Source: a virus | Length of the DNA stretch: 25,424 nt | Virus record (IMG/VR): IMGVR_UViG_3300028133_000027 | Span: 1 to 25,424 of that record | Reading direction: 5' to 3' (one strand) | Shown here: piece by piece, positions 14,510 through 20,720 of the stretch | Layout of the letters: each line of letters opens with the position of its first letter | How positions within the stretch are numbered: position 1 is the first letter of the stretch | Position numbers and translations under genes: made by a program | Notes under the pieces: model-generated | Told to the model about the DNA's origin: nothing | Databases searched by the model: none | Seen by the model: only the letters and a program-made list of their open reading frames with translations

Positions 14510-14534
14510 CAATCAATATAGTTAATGCTACATT
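14506..14534 (+). promoter_or_regulatory. Sigma70-like promoter, TTGACA-17-TACATT
   Basis: A perfect -35 box (14506-14511), a 17-base spacer and the -10 box TACATT (14529-14534). The usual start seven bases after the -10 box would be 14541, the A of the nuclease ATG. The -10 box lies inside the palindrome at 14519-14539. Confidence 0.55.
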
Positions 14535-14539
14535 AACTA
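14519..14539. repeat. Perfect 9-bp palindrome TAGTTAATG-CTA-CATTAACTA
   Basis: Two perfect nine-base arms with a three-base loop sit between the structural gene and the nuclease gene and cover the -10 box. It could be a repressor operator or, as RNA, a hairpin at the end of the upstream transcript. No T-tract follows, which argues against a terminator. Confidence 0.6.
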
Positions 14540-14540
14540 C

Positions 14541-15206
14541 ATGTTAAACATTACTTCACCCTACCCGTATAAAGAATTTAAACGCAAAAGTGTAAACGGT
14601 AAACGTTTATACGAAAATCCTTATGGCGAACCTGTGCCTAGTGTAACAACTATTCTCAGCAAGACCAAGGATATGACACACTTAAATGCTTGGAAAAAGC
14701 GAGTAGGTGAAAAGAAAGCACAAGAGATTGTAACTGAAGCCGCTAGTGTCGGCACAGTTATGCATGAAATATTAGAAGCATGGAGTCTCAATCAAGAGTA
14801 CACAGGCAAGAACTTGCTACAAGCTAAGATGATGGCAGAGACCGTTATAAAAAACGTTGAAGCTGACATTGACGAAGTTTGGGGTAGTGAAGTAAACTTG
14901 TGTTATCCAGGTTTGTATGCTGGTACTACTGATTTAGTTGGCATATACAAAGGACGTCCAACTATTATGGACTTCAAACAAACTAATAAGCCCAAGAAGC
15001 GTGAATGGATCGATGATTACTTTATGCAAGCAGCGGCGTATGGCATGGCCCATAACGAAGTGTTTGAAACTAAAATTGAACATGCTGCAATTTTTATGTG
15101 CAGTAGAGATTGCGAATGGCAACTATGGGAAGTAGGGCCAGAGGAATTTAAACAATGGGAAGAAAAATGGGCAGGCAGGGTAGCAGAGTTCTACAACTTG
15201 TCATAA
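14541..15206 (+). CDS. PD-(D/E)XK nuclease, RecB/Cas4-like exonuclease
   Basis: A 221-aa protein with the core motifs of RecB-type nucleases: GTVMHEILE at 71-79 with H75 in the first helix, D131 in AGTTDLVG, then D144-x-K146 in IMDFKQT, and the downstream Q163-x3-Y167 motif in MQAAAYGMA. Known relatives cut or resect DNA ends and serve recombination, repair or host DNA breakdown. Here it could support phage recombination-dependent replication. No ribosome site is seen before the ATG, and the predicted promoter start falls on it. The stop TAA lies inside the next late promoter. The family call is strong; the biological role is inferred. Confidence 0.88.
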   Translation: MLNITSPYPYKEFKRKSVNGKRLYENPYGEPVPSVTTILSKTKDMTHLNAWKKRVGEKKAQEIVTEAASVGTVMHEILEAWSLNQEYTGKNLLQAKMMAETVIKNVEADIDEVWGSEVNLCYPGLYAGTTDLVGIYKGRPTIMDFKQTNKPKKREWIDDYFMQAAAYGMAHNEVFETKIEHAAIFMCSRDCEWQLWEVGPEEFKQWEEKWAGRVAEFYNLS

Positions 15207-15209
15207 ATA
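15202..15209 (+). promoter_or_regulatory. T4-type late promoter, CATAAATA
   Basis: Seven of eight bases match, with the nuclease stop TAA at octamer positions 3-5. The predicted start 15215 gives a 13-base leader with AGGAG six bases before the ATG at 15228. Confidence 0.65.
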
Positions 15210-15227
15210 CTGTATCAGGAGCACGAA

Positions 15228-15887
15228 ATGGCAGATACAAGAACTAGTAAAATTCAAGTAAGGCAGGGCAATTTTGCAGACTTGCCAGTATTAGATCCGG
15301 GCGAGATCGGATACGCTAAAGACCAAAGACGTTTGTTTATTGGCAACGACATTGTAAACATTGGTACAGGTAATGGTGTACTAACACAGTTCACAGTGCC
15401 TGTTACATTGAGCAAACCTAATATTATTACTGTGTTTGCAGCTGGAACCGCTGTTTCCGCCGTAGATTATACACTGCAAGGCACAACACTTACATTTGCA
15501 AGTGCTCCGACTGGTGCAATTACTGTAAGTTTCAACAGTGAGATTGGTATTGTTACTGATTCTACAGTACCAAGTGCGATTGAACTACCTGCCGCAGGAT
15601 CAACAGCTGATACTGGATTTAGTGTAGACACAACATTGTATAATATATGTGTTATGGACTACACACTAGAAAGCACAAGCGGCGTAAGAGTCGGACAATT
15701 GCGTTTTGCTATTGATACTAGCGCAAGCACAAGCACAATAGATGACCAATTTACACAAACTGCTGCAGTTGGCATAGTGTTTAATGTTGACATTGCAACT
15801 GCAAATACTATGAAACTACAGTACACAGATAGCGACAACAAAATTAGCAAATTCAAGTATACATATCAACTTTGGAACAGCAATTAA
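15228..15887 (+). CDS. Tail-fibre-type protein with Mtd-like N-terminal domain
   Basis: The 219-aa protein opens TSKIQVRQGNFADLPVLDPG and continues EIGYAKDQRRLFIGN (about residues 6-40). This is close to the N-terminal pattern of the phage Mtd/tail-fibre family: strand, R-x-G, then GEIGY and R-LFIG. The rest alternates polar and hydrophobic residues rich in T, S, V and A, as in fibre beta-structure, ending in a strand-rich region (FKYTYQLW). These domains attach fibre proteins to the particle. A late promoter and an AGGAG ribosome site support late expression. It could be a short fibre, an adaptor or a capsid decoration protein. Confidence 0.75.
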   Translation: MADTRTSKIQVRQGNFADLPVLDPGEIGYAKDQRRLFIGNDIVNIGTGNGVLTQFTVPVTLSKPNIITVFAAGTAVSAVDYTLQGTTLTFASAPTGAITVSFNSEIGIVTDSTVPSAIELPAAGSTADTGFSVDTTLYNICVMDYTLESTSGVRVGQLRFAIDTSASTSTIDDQFTQTAAVGIVFNVDIATANTMKLQYTDSDNKISKFKYTYQLWNSN

Positions 15888-16330
15888 TACACACAGCTTG
15901 GTTCGAGGCTCCTAGCACTCGGCTGAGCAAATGGCGAATATTTAGACAAGCGTTAAACACAAACAACACACATGATGTCTGTGAAACGGTTGTTCAGTGG
16001 TGGAAGATGGCACCAATCAGCAGTTGGACTATCGATCCAGTTAACAGTAGCACATGGCCCACACCTTGGGAAATGTTACACAGCGGAGATTTTTGTGACA
16101 ACAGCCTAGCATTAGGTATGAGTTACACTATCTATTATGCAAACGAAACGATACCCAACGAACTGTTGTACATCGTTGACAGAAAAAAAAGTATACAAAG
16201 ATTATGTGTGCATATTGACAATAAGTATCTGCTTAACTTCGAACACGGAGCGATAAGTAAATTACCAACCAAGGATATGGCAATAACTTATCAAAAGAAA
16301 ATTGCAGATGTGATAAAACACAACACATAA
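15872..16330 (+). CDS. Hypothetical protein, up to 152 aa
   Basis: The frame begins with TTG at 15872, overlapping the fibre gene by 16 bases; the first in-frame ATG is about 45 codons later and would remove a conserved-looking Trp-rich segment (WFEAPSTRLSKWRIFRQAL, about 10-28). I therefore keep the TTG start with caution. The protein is rich in W, Y and H with mixed charge, lacks a membrane span and shows no catalytic motif. It ends 50 bases before nrdA. Whether it belongs to the virion or to the downstream metabolic unit is unclear. Confidence 0.66.
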   Translation: MEQQLIHTAWFEAPSTRLSKWRIFRQALNTNNTHDVCETVVQWWKMAPISSWTIDPVNSSTWPTPWEMLHSGDFCDNSLALGMSYTIYYANETIPNELLYIVDRKKSIQRLCVHIDNKYLLNFEHGAISKLPTKDMAITYQKKIADVIKHNT

Positions 16331-16380
16331 CCTATATTGACAGAACAATAAGTACAAAGATAGACAAAGGAAAAACAACG

Positions 16381-18687
16381 ATGAGCGAAATTCAAGTAAT
16401 CAAACGAAATGGTGGTAAAGATACATTAGATTTAGAAAAGTTACACAAAGTAGTGTTTCATGCATGCAGAGACATTAATGGCGTAAGCCCAAGTGAAGTA
16501 GAGATTAAAAGTAGTTTACAATTTTATAATGGTATCACCAGTAGTGAGATTCAAGAAACGCTTATCAAAAGTGCCGCTGATTTAATTAGCGAAGAAACAC
16601 CTAACTACCAATGGGTAGCAGGAAGACTAATTGTTTATCATCTTCGCAAAATGGTTTATGGCGACTATGATCCGTGGCCATTGCTAGACATCGTAAGACG
16701 TAATGTAGAAGAAGGATGGTATGATCCTGCACTATTAGAAGATTATACACAAGAAGAATGGAACGAATTAAACAACTGTGTAAAGCATGACAGAGATGAA
16801 AACTTTACATATGCCGCTATGGAACAATTCCGTGGCAAATATCTTGTACAAAATCGTGTAACAAATGAAATTAAAGAAACACCGCAAGTAGCATACATGT
16901 TAATTGCAGCAACACTATTTGCAGATTATCCAAAAGAAACACGTATGCGTTGGGTAAAGGAATATTATGATGCAGTTAGCAATTTTTATATCAGTTTGCC
17001 TACTCCTGTTATGGCAGGTGTTAGGACACCTCAGCGACAGTTCAGCAGTTGTGTACTCATTGAAAGTGATGACAGCTTGGATAGCATTAACGCTACTACT
17101 AGCAGCATTGTTAAGTATGTTAGTCAAAAGGCAGGTATTGGCATCGGAGCAGGAAGTATACGGGCTCTCGGATCCCCCATACGTCGAGGTGACGCCTATC
17201 ATACCGGAGTCATCCCATTTTTTAAAATGTTCCAAAGTGCTACAAGGAGTTGTAGCCAGGGTGGTGTGCGAAACGGCGCAGCAACCTTATATTACCCTAT
17301 ATGGCACTATGAAGTAGAAGATCTGCTAGTACTCAAAAACAACAAAGGTACAGAAGAGAATCGTGTACGACAAATGGACTATGGTGTTCAATTCAACAAG
17401 TTGTTTTATGAAAGATTAATTAGTAATGGACAAATTACATTGTTCAGCCCAAGTGATGTTCCAGGTCTATACGAAGCATTTTTTGCAGATCAAGACAAGT
17501 TCAGAGAACTATACGAACGTGCAGAACGCAATACAAAACTACGCAAAAAAACTATTAGTGCAACTGAATTGTTTAGTCAATTTATGGAAGAGCGTAAAAA
17601 CACAGGACGCATCTACTTACAGAATGTAGATAATGCAAATGAACACGGTTCATTTAAACCAGACCTAGCACCAATTAGACAAAGTAACCTATGTGCAGAG
17701 ATCGATTTGCCTACAAAACCGTTAACTGATTTTAACGATGACGAAGGTGAGATCGCACTGTGTACACTAAGTGCTATTAATTGGGGTAACATCAAAAAAC
17801 CAGAAGACTTTGCAAAGCCATGTGAGCTAGCAGTACGTGGGCTTGATGCACTACTCAGCTATCAAAACTATCCAGTTAAAGCGGCAGAACGTGCTACAGC
17901 AGGTAGACGTCCATTGGGTGTAGGTATTATTAACCTTGCGTATTGGATGGCTAAGAATGGTATGACATACAGCGATCCAGACTTAGAAATGATTGATACA
18001 TTTGCAGAGGCGTGGAGTTACTATCTAATTAAAGCAAGTGCAGACCTAGCAGTAGAGCAAGGTGCATGCTTGTGGAACAATGAAACAAAGTACAGTGATG
18101 GTATTACACCTAACCAAACATACAAAACAGATGTAGATGAACTAGTACCACACAAAGAGCGTATGCCTTGGAGAGAGCTAAGAGAACAACTCAAAGCTAC
18201 AGGTATTCGTAACAGTACACTAATGGCTCTTATGCCTGCTGAAACATCAGCACAGATTTCAAATGCTACAAACGGTATTGAGCCGCCACGTAGTTTAGTA
18301 AGTGTTAAACAAAGTAAACACGGCATACTAAAACAAGTTGTGCCTGGCATCCATCATCTTAAAAACAAGTATGAGCTGTTATGGGATCAACGTAGTCCAG
18401 AAGGCTATATGACTATTATGGCTATACTACAAAAGTATATTGATCAAGGTATTAGTGTAAACACAAGTTATAATCCTGTGTTCTATGAAGATGAAAAGAT
18501 TAGTATGAGTGAAATGCTTAGACATTTAATGATCTTTTACAAATACGGCGGTAAGCAATTATACTATTTCAATACATATGATGGTCAAGGCGAAATAGAT
18601 ATTGACAAACTTAACGAACCTGCTAATATAGAGATCGAAGACGAATATCAAATAGAAGACGAAGCCTGCGACAGCTGCACAATTTAA
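16381..18687 (+). CDS. nrdA: Ribonucleotide reductase class Ia, large subunit
   Basis: A 768-aa protein, full length for the family. It starts with an ATP-cone (about residues 4-94, IQVIKRNGGKDTLD onward), the allosteric domain that senses ATP/dATP. The active site carries the redox Cys C224 in FSSCVL, the catalytic set N436-L-C438-A-E440, and the radical-transfer pair Y728-Y729 near the C-terminus. The tail ends C763-D-S-C766, the swinging thiols that are re-reduced by glutaredoxin. It reduces ribonucleotides to deoxyribonucleotides with NrdB and supplies dNTPs for phage DNA synthesis. AAGGA before the ATG is the ribosome site. nrdB follows after nine bases. Confidence 0.97.
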   Translation: MSEIQVIKRNGGKDTLDLEKLHKVVFHACRDINGVSPSEVEIKSSLQFYNGITSSEIQETLIKSAADLISEETPNYQWVAGRLIVYHLRKMVYGDYDPWPLLDIVRRNVEEGWYDPALLEDYTQEEWNELNNCVKHDRDENFTYAAMEQFRGKYLVQNRVTNEIKETPQVAYMLIAATLFADYPKETRMRWVKEYYDAVSNFYISLPTPVMAGVRTPQRQFSSCVLIESDDSLDSINATTSSIVKYVSQKAGIGIGAGSIRALGSPIRRGDAYHTGVIPFFKMFQSATRSCSQGGVRNGAATLYYPIWHYEVEDLLVLKNNKGTEENRVRQMDYGVQFNKLFYERLISNGQITLFSPSDVPGLYEAFFADQDKFRELYERAERNTKLRKKTISATELFSQFMEERKNTGRIYLQNVDNANEHGSFKPDLAPIRQSNLCAEIDLPTKPLTDFNDDEGEIALCTLSAINWGNIKKPEDFAKPCELAVRGLDALLSYQNYPVKAAERATAGRRPLGVGIINLAYWMAKNGMTYSDPDLEMIDTFAEAWSYYLIKASADLAVEQGACLWNNETKYSDGITPNQTYKTDVDELVPHKERMPWRELREQLKATGIRNSTLMALMPAETSAQISNATNGIEPPRSLVSVKQSKHGILKQVVPGIHHLKNKYELLWDQRSPEGYMTIMAILQKYIDQGISVNTSYNPVFYEDEKISMSEMLRHLMIFYKYGGKQLYYFNTYDGQGEIDIDKLNEPANIEIEDEYQIEDEACDSCTI

Positions 18688-18696
18688 GGAAATAAT

Positions 18697-19824
18697 ATGA
18701 GCGTATTAAATGAAAAACAACGAAACAAGCATCTCGAAAGTTTGATGTTTTTAGACCCTAATGGCGGCGTCGACATCCAGCGTTATGATGCATTAAAATA
18801 TAAACAGTTTGATAAATTAACAGACAAACAACTAGGATTCTTTTGGCGTCCAGAAGAAGTTGATGTACTAAAAGATAGTGCAGACTTTAAACAATTAACT
18901 GAACACGAGAAACATATCTTTACAAGTAATTTAAAAAGACAAATCTTGTTGGACAGTGTACAAGGTCGTGCGCCAGCTGATAGTTTTAATCCATTAATAA
19001 GTTTGCCTGAGCTTGAAAACTGGGTAACAACGTGGACGTTTAATGAAACTATCCACAGTCGCAGTTACACACACATTATCCGTAACATCTATAGCAATCC
19101 GAGTATCGTGTTTGACGAAATGATGGACATTGCGGAGATTATGGATTGTGCAACTGACATTAGTAAGCACTATGATGATCTTATTGAAATGGGTATGTGG
19201 TACAACCTACTAGGTGAAGGTACACATACAATTAATGGTAAGAAAATTATAGTAGACAAATATGAACTTAAAAAACTAATCTGGAAAGCTATGATGAGTG
19301 TAAACATTCTTGAAGGCGTTCGCTTTTATGTATCGTTTGCATGTAGCTGGGCATTTGCTGAACTTAAAAAGATGGAAGGCAATGCTAAGATTATTAAACT
19401 TATTTGTAGAGATGAGAATGTACACTTGGGTAGTACCCAAACGTTACTTAAACTGATGCCCAAAGACGATCCTGACTTTGCTCGCATTCAACAAGAAACT
19501 CAGGACGAAATGGTACAACTATTTGTAGATGCAGTAGACCAAGAAAAAGCATGGGCAGACTATTTGTTTAAAGATGGCTCAATGATTGGACTAAATGCAC
19601 AACTGTTACATGAATATGTAGAGTGGACTGCTAACAAACGTATGTTAGCCGCAGGACTACCTAGCCCATACAAAGGCGGAAGTAATCCTTTACCATGGAC
19701 ACAAAAATGGATTGCTGGTGCAGAAGTACAAGTAGCACCGCAAGAAACAGAAATCAGTAGTTATGTTATTGGAGGCACAAAACAGGATGTGAACGGAAGC
19801 ACATTCCAAGGAATGAAACTTTGA
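18697..19824 (+). CDS. nrdB: Ribonucleotide reductase class Ia, small subunit
   Basis: A 375-aa protein with the full di-iron site: D86, E117, H120, E206, E240 and H243. The radical Tyr is present as Y124 in the conserved HSRSYTHI segment, so this is a normal class Ia subunit and not an R2c or Tyr-less type. It forms the tyrosyl radical that starts catalysis in NrdA. AAGGA precedes the ATG at 18697. The stop overlaps the glutaredoxin start as TTGA, so all three proteins are probably translated together. The C-terminal tail (about 350-375), which docks onto NrdA, is present. No truncation is seen. Confidence 0.96.
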   Translation: MSVLNEKQRNKHLESLMFLDPNGGVDIQRYDALKYKQFDKLTDKQLGFFWRPEEVDVLKDSADFKQLTEHEKHIFTSNLKRQILLDSVQGRAPADSFNPLISLPELENWVTTWTFNETIHSRSYTHIIRNIYSNPSIVFDEMMDIAEIMDCATDISKHYDDLIEMGMWYNLLGEGTHTINGKKIIVDKYELKKLIWKAMMSVNILEGVRFYVSFACSWAFAELKKMEGNAKIIKLICRDENVHLGSTQTLLKLMPKDDPDFARIQQETQDEMVQLFVDAVDQEKAWADYLFKDGSMIGLNAQLLHEYVEWTANKRMLAAGLPSPYKGGSNPLPWTQKWIAGAEVQVAPQETEISSYVIGGTKQDVNGSTFQGMKL

Positions 19825-20096
19825 TAACACTTTACAGTAAACCCCTATGTCCTTATTGTGACATGGCAAAAACTTATTTGAAAAATAATAATATACAATA
19901 CGAAGAAATACGAGTGGATACCAATACAGAAGCTAGAGAGTTTTTGATCAATGAAGGGCATAGAACTATGCCTCAAATATATCATAACGGAAAACTCTTA
20001 GTTTCTGGCGGAGGGCAAGCACTTGTTCGTATGGATCCAAATCAAGTTAAAAAACTCATAGGAGAAATTATAGATGTTGGTGATATCCAATTATAA
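19821..20096 (+). CDS. nrdC: Glutaredoxin, NrdC-like
   Basis: A 91-aa protein with a TTG start overlapping the nrdB stop (TTGA). The active site is C10-P-Y-C13, the cis-proline motif is T49-M-P51, and a glycine loop sits at 63-65, all typical of glutaredoxins. It would pass electrons from glutathione or a host reductase to the C-terminal Cys pair of NrdA. T4 keeps an equivalent gene (nrdC) with its reductase genes. Length and layout are normal. The 3' end overlaps the next start by 23 bases. Confidence 0.9.
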   Translation: MITLYSKPLCPYCDMAKTYLKNNNIQYEEIRVDTNTEAREFLINEGHRTMPQIYHNGKLLVSGGGQALVRMDPNQVKKLIGEIIDVGDIQL

Positions 20097-20391
20097 AAAA
20101 GGTGATACAGTTAGTATCAAGTTAAGCACAGGCGAGGAGTTAGTTGCACGTTTTGACAGTAGCGATGCAGATGCTATCAAAGTTGTAAAACCTTGTGTAA
20201 TTACACTTAACCCACAAAACGGACAAGCTATGCTTATTCCGTGGCTTATGAGTATAGACACAGCGAGTAGTGATCCAGTTCAGATTCACAAAACGCATGT
20301 AATTGCTACAAACAGACCAAACAAAGGTTTAGGAGATGCATACATACAAAGTACAACAGGCATTGCACCGGCTAGTTCACTGCAACTATAA
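20074..20391 (+). CDS. Small Sm/Hfq-like protein, 105 aa
   Basis: The ATG at 20074 has AGGAGA ten bases upstream, inside the glutaredoxin gene. The first 60 residues read like a five-stranded Sm barrel: KKGDTVSIKLSTGEELVARF (8-27), an Asp-rich turn, then IKVVKPCVITLN and AMLIPWLM strands. In Sm/Hfq proteins the G-x-x-V-x-I-x-L-x-x-G-x-x-x-x-G/A pattern forms the RNA-binding ring; only the general pattern is visible here, and an unrelated beta-barrel is possible. The tail is Thr/Asn-rich. The stop TAA lies in the next late promoter. A role in RNA handling is a hypothesis. Confidence 0.65.
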   Translation: MLVISNYKKGDTVSIKLSTGEELVARFDSSDADAIKVVKPCVITLNPQNGQAMLIPWLMSIDTASSDPVQIHKTHVIATNRPNKGLGDAYIQSTTGIAPASSLQL

Positions 20392-20394
20392 ATA
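20387..20394 (+). promoter_or_regulatory. T4-type late promoter, perfect TATAAATA
   Basis: A perfect octamer with the upstream TAA stop at positions 3-5. It ends exactly six bases before the PAAR gene's ATG at 20400, so the predicted transcript would be leaderless. Confidence 0.7.
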
Positions 20395-20399
20395 GTTGT

Positions 20400-20720
20400 A
20401 TGGCATCATTTGTACACAGACAAGGCGATACTAGAAGTTGCGGCGCAACTACAATCACACGAGTAACAGACGTTCGTGTAAACGGTAGACCTATTAGTGT
20501 GGACAATGATCCAAACACACATGGTGGCGGTAATCTAAAAGCAAGTGTAACTGTAGGACATGTTAGAGCAAACAGTATTCCCGTAATAATAAATGGTGAT
20601 AGTGCAAGTTCTGACAATCTCTGTCCTGAACCAGGAGGCGCTCATTGTGCGCCGAATGCAACCAGTGCAAGTCCTGATGTTAGAGCAGGCGGCTATAATC
20701 CAGCGAGCGGTCCACGATGA
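20400..20720 (+). CDS. 5.4: PAAR-type tail spike tip, T4 gp5.4-like
   Basis: A 106-aa protein with the PAAR-fold pattern: a short N-terminal strand with H6 and C14, repeated Gly-rich strands (VTDVRVNGRPIS, IPVIINGDSAS), and conserved H41 and H82 with Cys residues (C75, C83) near the apex. PAAR proteins form the sharp metal-stabilised cone that caps the central spike and pierces the host envelope. The Ala/Pro/Asn-rich end fits this. It overlaps the large fibre-like gene by four bases (ATGA), so the two virion proteins are coupled. The ATG coincides with the predicted late start and lacks a ribosome site. Confidence 0.82.
   Translation: MASFVHRQGDTRSCGATTITRVTDVRVNGRPISVDNDPNTHGGGNLKASVTVGHVRANSIPVIINGDSASSDNLCPEPGGAHCAPNATSASPDVRAGGYNPASGPR

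Noticed and set aside
16337-16366. Sigma70-like promoter before nrdA
   Set aside because: A TTGACA is present at 16337, but the -10 position reads ATAGAC or TAGACA and the expected start would cut off the AAGGA ribosome site. An AATAAGTA at 16347 is one base from a late octamer variant but too weak to call.
16915-18350. Frames overlapping nrdA on both strands
   Set aside because: nrdA is full length with all catalytic residues; the overlapping frames have no support.
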